NCBI GenBank assembly: GCA_028751875.1
Contig: CM054153.1
Span: forward strand, 33,941,435 to 34,005,434
Direction: 5' to 3'
Source of the DNA: Rapana venosa
Lineage: Eukaryota; Mollusca; Gastropoda; Neogastropoda; Muricidae
Length of the DNA stretch: 64,000 bases
The notes under the pieces were generated by a model. The model made no database searches and was not told the origin of the DNA. It saw nothing but the letters and a program-made list of their open reading frames with translations. Both the position numbers and the translations under genes were made by a program. Positions 12,116-23,103 of the stretch are shown one piece after another. Position 1 is the first letter of the stretch, and the number at the start of each line of letters is the position of its first letter.

Positions 12116-12221
12116 GCAGCAAAGTGTTCAGTCAGGCAGGGCCACTGGCTCCTGCTAGTTTGTTACACAAAATACGTGAGGAAAACGAAACTGGCGAGGA
12201 CACGTATGCGGCAGTCCGTGT

Positions 12222-12227
<6 letters not shown>

Positions 12228-12306
<79 letters not shown>
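12228..12306. repeat. (CT)n microsatellite upstream of an acceptor-like CAG
   Basis: About 79 bp of pure CT, followed by CACCGCAG at 12,307-12,314. If the downstream open segment is an exon, this microsatellite would be its polypyrimidine tract. Confidence 0.95.
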
Positions 12307-12310
<4 letters not shown>

Positions 12311-12314
12311 GCAG

Positions 12315-13047
12315 GAAGCCTCCCAGTCAGACTGACAGAGACAGGAGAAGGACAGAGGAGAGGAGAAGGACAGCACAGAGGCAAGAAGAACAGGAGGCAA
12401 GTGAAAGTGTGATGCCACAAGAACATTCACCATGTTTATTTGTGCCCACACCTCCTACAAGCTGTGCTGTGTCACACACTGACACACCCCCTTCTGCCAG
12501 CAACACACTGCCGCAAGAAGCTGCACGTGCAATCCGTCATTCACCAAGCTATGTCAAAGAGTCAGAGAATGAAAAGCATGCTGACGTGCAACGTGGCATT
12601 AACCTTGCCCCTGTGTTTAACAACGGAAACTTCGGACTGTGACGATCCTCTGGCAAAAGTTCAGCAAGTTGGAACTATGTGCCGACGTTCATCAAGGACT
12701 ATGTGGCTAAACTGACTGATAGATCTTTGCAGAGAAAGCTAAGGGACAGGCATAGGAACCAAGACTTTAGTAAGGTGTTCAGTAGTAAGCGGCATCCAGA
12801 CACGATGGTATGTGAAACAGACGATCTTGTTTTTCGTTTTGAATGGACTGCTGCTGCTGACACACCCCCGGATCTGTTTTGGTTTGTGAAAAGGAACACC
12901 AGGCTGATGACCAATGAGGAATCCTGTGTCTATCAGAAGCTGAAGCTGTGGTGCCCTGTTGACCGGGAGAAAATGAAAGATCGAATCAGTGCCGGACTTG
13001 ATGTGATGCATGTCATAGTGGACGCAGTTCGATTCTTGCTTGGATAA
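12315..13047 (+). CDS. Exon-like open segment, unknown protein, one in-frame TGA
   Basis: I do not recognise this protein. From a possible splice acceptor (CT tract plus CAG, ending at 12,314) one frame is open to TAA at 13,045-13,047, broken only by TGA at 12,640-12,642. The first part is Arg/Glu/Gln-rich then Pro/Ser/Thr-rich, probably disordered. The second part looks folded and compositionally normal: WNYVPTFIKDYVAKL, DRHRNQDFSKVF, CETDDLVFRFEW, PPDLFWFVKRNTRLM, WCPVDREKMKDRI and a hydrophobic end VIVDAVRFLLG. It could be the last coding exon of a host gene, a pseudogene fragment, or part of an unknown mobile element, since it lies between two inverted repeat arms. No start codon, donor site or upstream exon was identified. 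Confidence 0.35.
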
Positions 13048-13052
13048 CCATT

Positions 13053-13071
13053 GTGTGTGTGTGTGTGTGTG

Positions 13072-13143
<72 letters not shown>

Positions 13144-13389
13144 TACGTGCGCGTGCGTGCGCATGCATTCGAGCGTATACGTGTGTGTATGTATGAGTGC
13201 GTGTGTATCTGTATGTGTGTGTTTGTGTGTTGTGTGTGTGTGTGTGTGTGTGTGCGCGTATGTGTGTGTGTTTGAATATGTGGATATGCATGCGTGTATA
13301 GATATGTGTGTATATGCGTGTATAAACGTGAGTGCGCGTGTTTGTGTGTGCGTGTGTACGTATGCGTGTGTGTGCGTGCGTGTTCTGTG

Positions 13390-13430
<41 letters not shown>
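13053..13430. repeat. (GT)n-rich microsatellite ending in (GA)n
   Basis: About 370 bp of GT dinucleotides with GC, GTA and CGTG interruptions, then a short GA tract at 13,409-13,438. It starts just after the TAA of the exon-like segment. The Cys/Val and Thr/His open frames are artefacts. Confidence 0.95.
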
Positions 13431-13438
<8 letters not shown>

Positions 13439-13639
13439 ATAGCTGTAGGCTACATGCCACCTAGATTGTCAAGAGTCTGTCACGTGTTAGCCGTGTAAAA
13501 TTGCACATGCCATGAAAAAAAAAACCTAGGAAGAAGAGACATTGTGACCTTGTTTTCTTGTCGCAGACCACTTTGTTGTAAAAGTTGATTTTGAATTTGT
13601 ACAGTTTTTGTGGAAACTCCTCACCTTGACAATTCCTTA
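13431..13639. other. Spacer with no recognised feature
   Basis: Ordinary sequence between the GT/GA tract and the right inverted-repeat arm. I see no coding frame or repeat match. Confidence 0.5.
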
Positions 13640-13835
13640 TGGAAAAAGGATTTGGATCTCTACGTAACCATGTTCTGGAATCCATGACATGATGACTATT
13701 TGGGCTGAAATTTGTTATGTTCTCGTATTTGATATCATGTGTTTTGTGCCCAGCCCCCCTCCCACTGTCCCCTTTGTGAATGGGCATCTTGCTTATCACA
13801 ATAAACCTTTGTCATTGTCCATTGTCATTGTCTCT
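13640..13835 (+). repeat. Right arm of the inverted dispersed repeat (plus strand)
   Basis: Plus-strand counterpart of 11,903-12,115. It contains ATTTGGGCT (about 13,697), TTGTGCCCAG (about 13,745), TTGTGAATGGGC, ATCACAATAAACC (13,796-13,808) and two TTGTCATTGTC-like tail units running into (TC)n. The two copies point outward from the exon-like segment, in head-to-head orientation. Confidence 0.8.
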
Positions 13836-16800
13836 CTCTCCTCTCTCCTCTCTCCCTCTTTTCTCTTTTCTCTCTCTCTCTCTCCCCCACACAAAAAACC
13901 ACACCCCCGCTCGCACAAAACACCCACACACCCCACGCTGCCCCACACACACAAAAACCACCGCCGCCGCGGGGCACGCTCGCACACACCCACACACAAA
14001 ACCCCCACCCCCAAAACCCCCACTCACGCGCGCACGAAACATGCACACACCTTTTTCCAAAATGGGCATCAAAATTTCAAAATTTTAACCAAAAAGCTGA
14101 TTTGAGAGGAGGAGAGAGAGAAGAGAGAGAGAAAAAAAAGGGGGAAGAGGGGGGGGAGAGGGGAGAAAAGGGGAGAAGGAGGAGAGGGGAAAAATACCCC
14201 ACCAGAACAAGAGAACAAACAAAGAAAAATTTTCCCTAAAAGAAAAGGGATTTAAAAGCAAAAATTTACAAAATTTTTTTGGCTTTTTTTGTTTTCCTCA
14301 ATTCTGATGATAAATTTGGGAAAAATGTAAAACCCACCCCCTTTTTTTTACCCTTTTAGGGTTTTCCCCTCACGAAAAAAAATTGCGGGGGGACACAGAG
14401 AGAGACGGGAAACAGACACAGAGAAGAGCCCGAGACAGGCAGACGGCCCGATAGCCAGACAGCCGACAGACAAAACTCTGAACTCTAAATTTTTTTTTTG
14501 TACTTGGGTTCTGGCCACAATAAAAATTTTTGTATGAAAAAAATTTAAATATAATTTTGAAACGAAACAGGGGGAACCAGCGACAGAGAGACAGAGAGAG
14601 AGACAGAGTTTAGACTAGGGGGAGAAAGAGAAAAAGAGAGGGGGATAACGAGGAGAAAAGAAAAGGAGAAAAAAAGGGAAAGAAAGAGGGAAAGGGGGGG
14701 AAGGAGGGGAGAGATAGAGATTTTTGGGAAAAGGGGGGGGGTGGGAAGAGAGAGAATAAATTTAAATTTTAAATTTGTATTTAAATGAATTTTTTTGAAG
14801 GGGGGGTACTGGATAACCAAACATATTTTTTTTTAAAACCCAAACCCCCGGTGGATAAAGGGAAAAAGGGAAGAAGAAGAAAAAGAAAAAAGAAGAAAAG
14901 AAAAGAAAAGAAAAGAAGAAAGAAAAAAAGAAAAAGGGAAAAGAAGAAAAAAGGGAATTGCAAAGAAAAAAGAAGGGGCAAAAAAGAAAATCCCAAAGAA
15001 AAGAAGAAGAAAAAAATGCAAAGAAAAAGAAGAAGAAAAAAGAAGAAAAGAAGAAGAAGAAGAAGAAGAAGAAGAAAAGAAGAGAGAGAGAGAGGAGAAG
15101 AGAAGAGAGAGAGAAGAGAGAGAGAGGAGTTTGAGGGGAGAAGAGAGAGAGAGAGAGAAGAGAAGAAGAAAAGGGGGGGTTGGGAGAAGAAGAAAAAAAA
15201 ATGCAATAAAGAAAAAGAAAAAAATGAAAAAAGAAGAAGAAAATGAATGAAGAAAAAGAAGAAAGAAGAAGAAAGAAGAAAAGAAGAAGAAGAAGGAAGA
15301 AGAAGAAGAAGAAGAAAAAAGAAAGAAAGAGAGGGGAGGGGGAGGGAAAAGAAGAGAGGGGGGAAGAGAAAAAGGGGAGAGAGAGGGGGGGGGGAAGATG
15401 AAGAGGATGAAAAAAAAAGAAGAAGAAAGAAGAAAAGAAGAAAAGAAGAAGAAAAAAAGAAGAATAAAGAAGAAAAAAGAAAGAAGAAGAAAAAAAAGAA
15501 AAAAACAAAAAACAAAAAAACAAAAAAAAAGAAATAAGAAGAAAAAGAAGATAAGAACCCCCAAAAAGAAGATAAAGAGAGAGGGGAAAGACAACAGACA
15601 ACAAAAGACAAAAGAAAGACAGACAGCCAAAAAGACAGACAGACGACAGACGGGAACAATCAAAAGGGAAAACAGGAAAGGGCCCCAAAAAGAGAAAAAA
15701 AACAAAAGAGAACATGAAAACAGAAGAACAAAACGCAATGTCAGCGGGGAAAGATGGTTTGGCAAAAGGGCAGAGTTTGGAGTTTCCCGAAAAAAAGAAT
15801 TTTGCTTTTTTAAGCGAAACCAATTGTTTGCCCAAAACCGGAAAAACGCCAAACACGGGGCCCCTTGTTTTTTTTGGGTTTCTGATTCGAAATACTAAAA
15901 CCCAAGGGGGAAGAAGAAGGGGGGAAAAAAGAAGAAAAAGGGAAAAAAGAAGATCAAAAACAAGAAGAAGAACAAGAACAACAAGAAGAAAAAACAAGAA
16001 AAACCCAACAAAAACAAGAAGATGAGGAGGGGAAAAGGAACCCGGAGGAGGAGGAGACGGGCAACAGACAGCCAGAAAAGACGACAGAAAAGGAAAGGCC
16101 CGGCAGGCGGCACGCACGCCACACACCGCACGCACACCCCACCCCCCCCCAAAAGGGCACGCACGCCCGCACGCACGCCCCCCACCCAAACAGAAGAACA
16201 AAAACAAAACAGAACGGGGGGATAAACAGACAGGAGGATCCCCCCGCCGTTCCTGTGTCATTTCTTTTATAAATTGCAAACGGGTTTAAGAACAACCACC
16301 CCAAAATGGGGACTGTAAACTTAGTGAAGCAGAAAAACCCGCCAGCACCCCCCTTTTGCCCTAAAGGAATGAACCGGGCCGTTTGCCCTTTTCACCTTTA
16401 AATTTTACCCTGTTATCCCCAGGGGCCCAAAACCCTTTTCCCTTCATTTGTAGTTTTTCTGTTTGCCGAGTCCCCTTGTTTCCTTGTCTATCTGACTTTT
16501 CTTCGGGTTTTTTTTCCTTTTATTTTCCTTCTTTTTTCCACAAAGGCCCCCTTTAACTCTCAGTTTATTTTTCCCCAAAACCCCTTCCCCAAAACCTTTT
16601 TTTCTTTTTTATTTCTTTTTTTTTTTTTCTGTTCTAAAAAACAAAAATTTTGACCTAACACAGTATGTCTGTTTATCTGTCTTGTCTTTTCTGCTTGGTT
16701 TTCCCTTTTTTCCCCCCCCCGTGTTCCTTGTTGGGCTATTTGGGCCCGTCTTTTGTATCATCTGACTGCGGAATCCCCCCTACTTTGGGTGTGTTTTTTG

Positions 16801-17389
16801 CTCTCTTTCCTTTTCCCCCCCTCTCGGGTAAACATCGGATTCATCATCATCCCTCAACAACAGACCCGTGACCTTGGCGGTCGTGGGGGGGACATGAAAG
16901 ACCCAAAGCCCTGGAAAACCCCCCTCCATCCCCTCTCGGGCCCCGGCTCTGCGCAAATAGTGCCGAGTCATTCCCTCCCGGTCCTTTTTCTGGTGTTGTC
17001 CATCCATGACTTGTTCCCGTCTTCCCCCCCTTCTGCCACCTTCGAGTGTTCCCTGGGAGTACTGTTTTGGGGAGAGTGTTGTGGCGGGTGACGGGCCGAA
17101 AAAATTTTCAAACTTTTTTCTTTAGATGGTGAGAAGGGGTTTTCCCGTGGGCCTGCCCGCTGTGTTATTTTTCTCTTTCAAAAATTTTTGGTCTTTTTGT
17201 TCTCTCCCAAAATTTGCCCATTTGTTTTTTTATGGCATTTTGTTTTGAATTATGGATTCGCTTTTCTGTTTCAGCAGTTTAAAGGGCCAGATTTTACTTC
17301 CCTTTCAGCAGGGTTGGGCTGAAATTTGGGGTTTGTAGAAACTTTAGTTTTTAAATTTGGGGAAAATGATCTCTTTTTTTTTTTTTTTT

Positions 17390-17438
<49 letters not shown>

Positions 17439-18500
17439 CAGTTTTTTTTTTTTAAAAAATTTTTTTTATTTTTTAAAAACCCCTTTTTTTTAGTGGTTTA
17501 AGTTTGGTCTAAGATTTGAGCCTTGTAATTTGCCCTTTAAATTTTCTCGGGCCCGTTTTTGTTTAGGGGGGCCCCCAAGGAAATTAAAAGCATTATCCTC
17601 CATTGTTTTGCCGTTCAATGGGGAAAATTTTACCCCTTGGATTGCTCCCCCTGTTTCAAAGTACTTTCATTTTTGGCTTAATATTCCCTAGTCCCTTTTG
17701 GCCCAAATTTTTTGAAGGGCCTTTCACAGGGGTTTCTGCCCAAAGGGGAAAAGCCTTTTGAAACCCAAAGTTTTTGAAAGGGGGCTCCGAATTTTGGGGG
17801 AAAGGTGAGTGGAAATTAAAATCCCCTTTCGATGTTTTCCGGGCCCGTAAACAGCCCGAAATTTTTTTTTCATCCTTGGGCGGGCCCAAAAAATTTGGGT
17901 TTTTGAAAAGGGGGCCCCCGGGGGCCTGAATTTTTCAAGGGACTGCCCCCCTTGGGGAGGGGGTTTTTAGTGTTGGTGGTCCCCTGTTCCCTTTTTTCTC
18001 CAAACTTTTGGGCCGAAGGTCTTGTGATACTTTGCCCCCGGGTTTTGAAGTTGTTGGAATTGTTGCCCGGGGGCCCCTTTTTATGGGGTTGGATGTTTTT
18101 CATTTTTTTCATTAAAAATCTGTTTGATTTTCTGACAAACCCAAACAAAACAACGACAAACCTAAAAAAAACCATCATGTTAAAAAAAGGGGACACGACG
18201 GGGAGAGAGAGAGGGAGAGAGAGAGAGAGAAAGAGGAGAGAGAGAAAAGAGAGAGAGGGAAAAGGGGAAGAGAGAGGAGGAGAGAGAGAGAAGAAAAACG
18301 ACAGATAAACAAAAACAAAAAAAACACACAAGTGAAAACGAAAAAAAAGATGCCGTTGTATAATTCAGCTCCCCACTTTGGGATTTTGAAAAAGGGGAAA
18401 AATTGCTCAGGGAGGGAGGGAAACAGTGTTGCAGTCCCACAAAAAGGAGGGGAGGGGAGGAAAAAAAAAGAAACAAAGTAGTTTGCGGGCCCAAAAAGCG
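13836..18500. other. Low-quality, partly purine-rich sequence with no gene
   Basis: Begins with CT and CA microsatellites (to about 14,060), then run-inflated sequence. GAA/GA-rich blocks (14,100-14,210, 14,860-15,560, 15,905-16,060) alternate with G- and T-rich noise. A poly-T of about 60 bp lies near 17,378-17,455, and GA-rich sequence at 18,195-18,300 leads up to the gap. The very long Phe/Ser/Leu or Lys/Glu open frames follow from composition. Nothing at 16,300-18,180 could be recognised. Confidence 0.7.
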
Positions 18501-19000
18501 NNNNNNNNNNNNNNNNNNNNNNNNNNNNNNNNNNNNNNNNNNNNNNNNNNNNNNNNNNNNNNNNNNNNNNNNNNNNNNNNNNNNNNNNNNNNNNNNNNNN
18601 NNNNNNNNNNNNNNNNNNNNNNNNNNNNNNNNNNNNNNNNNNNNNNNNNNNNNNNNNNNNNNNNNNNNNNNNNNNNNNNNNNNNNNNNNNNNNNNNNNNN
18701 NNNNNNNNNNNNNNNNNNNNNNNNNNNNNNNNNNNNNNNNNNNNNNNNNNNNNNNNNNNNNNNNNNNNNNNNNNNNNNNNNNNNNNNNNNNNNNNNNNNN
18801 NNNNNNNNNNNNNNNNNNNNNNNNNNNNNNNNNNNNNNNNNNNNNNNNNNNNNNNNNNNNNNNNNNNNNNNNNNNNNNNNNNNNNNNNNNNNNNNNNNNN
18901 NNNNNNNNNNNNNNNNNNNNNNNNNNNNNNNNNNNNNNNNNNNNNNNNNNNNNNNNNNNNNNNNNNNNNNNNNNNNNNNNNNNNNNNNNNNNNNNNNNNN
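18501..19000. other. Assembly gap, 500 N
   Basis: Exactly 500 unknown bases, so probably a fixed-size placeholder. The right flank is immediately the purine array, so the missing part probably includes more of it. Confidence 0.99.
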
Positions 19001-19660
19001 GAAAAGAAAAAAAGAAGAAAGGGAAAAGGGGAAGAAAAGGGAAAAAAAGAAGATGAAGAAGAAGAAGAAGAAGAAGAAAAAGAAAAGAAGAATGCAAAAA
19101 GGAAAAAAAACTGAATCAAAGTATGCAAAGAGAAGAAAAGAATGCAAAGAATGAAGAAAAAAAATGAAAGAAGAAGAAGAAGAAGCAAAAAAGAAAACAA
19201 AAGTAAAGAAAAAAATGAAAAGGAGAAGAAAAAAGAAAGAAGAAGAAGAAAGAAGAAAAAGAAGAAGAAGAAGAAGAAAAGAAAAGCAGGGAAGAAGAAG
19301 AAGAATGCAAAAGAAAAGGTCGAAGAATGGAAACAAGAAGAAAAAGAAACAGATGCACGAAGAGGAAGAAAATTGCAAAGAAAAAAAAAAGAGAAAGAAG
19401 AAGAAGAAGAATGCAAAGAAAAAAAAAAGGAAGGAAAATGCAAAGAAGAACAAAAAAGAAAAGAAAAAAAGAAGATTTGGGAAAGAGAAGGGAGGAAGAG
19501 AAGGAAGAAGAAGAAGAAGAAGAAGAAGAAGAAGAAGGAGAAAGAAAATAAGAAGAACAAAAAAAAAAAAAAGAAGAAAAAAAACAATGCAAAGAAGAAA
19601 AAAACAACAAGAAGAAGAAGTAAAAAAAAAAAGAAAAAAGGAAAGAAGAAGAAGAAGAAG

Positions 19661-19692
<32 letters not shown>

Positions 19693-21325
19693 AAGAAAAA
19701 GAAAAGAAAAAAAAAAAAAAAAAAGAAAAGAAGAAGAAGAAGAGAAGAAGAAGAAAAGAAAAAAAAGAAAAAAAGGAAAAAAAAGGGGAAAAATGAAAGG
19801 AAAAAAGCAGAGCAGAAAATTCAAAGAAAAAAAAGAAGAAGAGGAAGAAAAAGAAGAAGAGAAAAGAGAAGAAGAAGAAGAAAAAAGAAAAGAAGAAGAA
19901 GAAAAAAGAGAAGAAGAAAAAGAAAATGAAGATTGCAAAGATGAAGAAGAAGAAAGAAGAAGAAGAAAAAGGAAGAAGAAGAAGAAGAAAAGAAGAAAAA
20001 ACAACAACAACAACAACGCAAAAACAGCAAAAAACAACAAAACAAGAACAAAAAGAAAAGGGAAGATTGAAGAAAAGAAAGAAGAAGAAAAATGCAAAGA
20101 AGAAGAAAAAGAAGAAGAATAAAGAAGGAAAAAAGAAGAAAAAAAGAAAAAGAAGAGAAGAAAAAGAGAAAAGAAGAAAAAAGAAGAAGAAGAAGAAGAA
20201 AAAAAGAATGGAAAAGAGGAATGCCAAAAAGAAGAAAAAGATTGCAAAGAAGAAAAAGAAGAAGAAGAAAAGAAGAAGAAAGAAGAAGAGAAAGAAGAAA
20301 GAGAAAGGGAAAAAAGAAGAAAAGAAGAAAGAAAAAGAAGAAAAAAAAGAAGAAAAGAAGAGAAGAAGAAAAAGAAAAAATGCAAAAAAAGGAAAAGAAG
20401 AAAAAAAATCAAAGTATGCAAAAGAAAAAGAAAAAGAATCAAAGAAGAAGTAAAGAAGAAAAATGATTAGAAAAAGAAGAAGCAAAGAAAAGGAAACAAA
20501 GTAGAAGAAAAAAGAAAAAGAAGAAGAAAGGGAAGGGGAAAAAAGAAGAAAAGAAGAAGAAGAGAAAATGCAGGGAAGAAGAAGCAAAGAAGATCCCAAA
20601 ATGGAAAAAAGAAAAAAAGAAGAAAGATACACAGAAGAGGGAAAAAATTGCAAAGAAAAAGAAAAAGGGGGAAAAGAAAATGCAAAGAAGAAATTGCAAA
20701 GAAGAAAAGGAAAGAAGAAATGAAAGAAGAAGAAGAAGAAGATAAAAAAGATTGGAAAAAGAAAAAAGAAGAAGGGAAAAAAAAAAGAAAAAAGAAGAAA
20801 AGAAGAAAAAAAAAGAACTGGGGAAAAAAAAGAAGAAAAAGAACAAAGCAAAAAAGAAGAAAAACAAGAAAAGAAGTAGAAAAATAAAGAAGATTGAAAA
20901 AGAAAAGAAGAAGAAGAAAAAGAAGAAGAAGAAGAAAAGAAAAAGAAGAAAAAAAGAAGAAGAAGGGAAAAAAGGAGAAGAAAAAAGAAGGAAGAAGAGA
21001 AGAAGAAGAAGAAGAAAAAGACGAAGAGAAGAAAAAGAAGAAGAAGAAAAAAAAGAAAAAAAAGAAAAGAAAAAAAAAGAAAAAATGAAAAAAAGAAGAA
21101 TGCAAAGAAAAATACAGAGAAGAAGAAAGCAAAAAAGAAAAAGAAGAAGGGAAGAAGAAGTGAAGAAGAAGAAGAAGAAGAAGAAAAGAAGAAGAAGAAA
21201 AAAAAAAAAAAAAAGGGAAAAAATGAAAAAAAGGGGAAAAAAAGGGAAAGGGAAAAAAAATCAGAGAAGAAGAATGCAAAAAGGAAAAAGAAGAAAAAAG
21301 AGGAAGAAAAAGAAGAGGGGGAAGG

Positions 21326-21356
<31 letters not shown>

Positions 21357-22681
21357 GAAAGAAGAAGGAAAAAGAAGAAGAAAAAGATTAAGAATGCAAA
21401 AAAAGGAAAAATGCAAAAAAAGAATAAGAATGCAAAGAAGACGGGAAAAAAAAAAAGAAAGAATGCAAAAAGACCCAAGAAGAAAAAGGGAAAGAAAGAA
21501 GAAGATGAATGCAAAAAAAAGAAGAAGAAGAATGAAAAGAAGAAGAAGAAAAAAGCAAAGAAGAAGAAGAAGAAGAATGCAAAAGAAAAGAAAGAAGAGA
21601 AGAAAGAAGAAGAAGAAGAAGAAGAAGAAGAAGAAGAAAGATGAAAAGAGGAATGCCAAAAAGAAGAAAAGATTGCAAAGAAAAAGAAGGAGAAGAAGGA
21701 GAAGAAGAAGAAAGAAGAAGAAAAGAAGAAGAAGAAGAAGAAGAAGAAAGAGAAGAAGAAGAATGCAAAACAGGAAAAGAAGAACAAGAATGCAAAGTAT
21801 GCAAAGAAGAAGAAAAAAATGCAAAGAAGAATGTAAAGAAGAAAATGAAAAGAGAAGATAAAGAAATGCAAAGAAGAAGGAATCAAAGTAGAAGAAAAAA
21901 GAAGAAGAAAAAAGAAAAGAGAAGAAGAAGAAAAGAAGAGAAAGAAAAAAAGAAGAAAGAAGAAGAAGAAGAAGAAGAAGAAGAAGAAAGAAATACAGGC
22001 AAGAAGAATGCAAAGAAGAATCGAAGAATGGAAAAAAGAAGAAAAGGAAAAGAAGAAAGATACACAGAAGAGGAAGAAAATTGCAAAGAAGAAGAAAAAG
22101 AGGAAGAAGAAGAATGCAAAGAAGAAGAAGATTGCAAAGAAGAAAGGGAAGAAGAAGAAGAAGAAAGAAGAAAAGAAAAGAAGAAGAAAAAGAAGAAGAG
22201 AAAGAAGAGAAGAAGGAAGAAGAAAAGAAGAAGAGAAAGAAGAAGAAGAAGATTGGAAAGAAGAAGAAGGCAAAAGAAGAAGAGAATGCAGAGAAGAAAG
22301 AAAAAAAGAAGATAAGAAGAAGAAGAAAAAGAAGAAGAAAAGAAGAAGAGAAAAAGAAGAAGAATAACAACAACAACAACAACAACAACATGCAAAGAAG
22401 AATAAAAGAACAAGCAAAGAAGAAGGAAAACAAAAAAGAAGAAGAAGTAGAAGAAAAAGAAGATTGGAAAGAAGATTGGAAAGAAGAAGAAGAAGAAGAA
22501 GAAGAAGAAGAAGAAGAAAAGAAGAAGAGAAGAAGAAGAAGAAGAAGAAGAATGCAAAAAGAAAAAAGAAGAAAAGAATGCAAAGAAGAAGAAGAAGTAG
22601 AAGAAAAGAAGATTGGGAAGAAGAAGAAGAAGAGAAGAAGAAGAAGAAGAAGAAGAGAAGAAAGAAGAGAAAGAAGAAAAA
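19001..22681. repeat. Polypurine (GAA/AAG) array with ~1.28-1.43-kb higher-order units
   Basis: About 3.7 kb, almost entirely A and G on the plus strand, with regularly placed TGC or TTGC interruptions (AATGCAAAGAAGAA, GATTGCAAAG). Landmarks recur in the same order: AAAGTATGCAAA at about 19,118, 20,411 and 21,794; GCAGGGAAGAAG at 19,286 and 20,570 with CAGGCAAGAAG at 21,996; GAAGAGG...TTGCAAAG ending at 19,380, 20,655 and 22,088. This gives spacings of about 1,275-1,294 then 1,383-1,433 bp. So it is a higher-order satellite, not just random GAA slippage. It ends at ATTTATTCATTC near 22,682. All open frames here are artefacts. Confidence 0.9.
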
Positions 22682-23010
22682 GATTTATTCATTCTTTCAT
22701 TCAAACACACACATAATGCCAAGATTCTCTCACAGTACAGCCAATGGTTACGCCCTGATCTACACACAGGCGCATGCGCGTACATATACTATCTCCTTCC
22801 TCCTCTCCCCCACCCCCCGCACACGCGCGCAAAACACACACACACACACACACACACATACACACACGTGTACACACGCAGGAACGGACGCCTCCCTCCC
22901 TCCTCCCTCCACACACACACACACACACACACACACCATTCTTCGACTCTACATACAAAATCACACGCACGCACGCACCCCCCCCCCCCCCCCACACACA
23001 CACACACAAA
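22682..23010. repeat. Spacer with (CA)n microsatellites
   Basis: Short unique-looking sequence at 22,682-22,830, then CA tracts at about 22,833-22,870, 22,909-22,936 and 22,993-23,009. It abuts the 3' end of LINE C. No gene seen. Confidence 0.85.
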
Positions 23011-23103
23011 GAAGTGCACACTATATGTCTTTGATATAGTCAATATAGGCACCAATTATGTTCATACACATTGGAGTTCATTGTGTGTGTTGACTGCGAG
23101 TAG

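Noticed and set aside
14762..16279. 505-codon minus-strand open frame
   Set aside because: Phe/Ser/Leu-rich shadow of GAA/GA-rich noise with inflated runs; no domain-like segment.
18175..22417. Very long open frames (755 and 1,336 codons) on the minus strand
   Set aside because: They run through the N gap and the polypyrimidine strand of the GAA array, giving only Phe/Ser/Leu. The lack of stops is a result of base composition.
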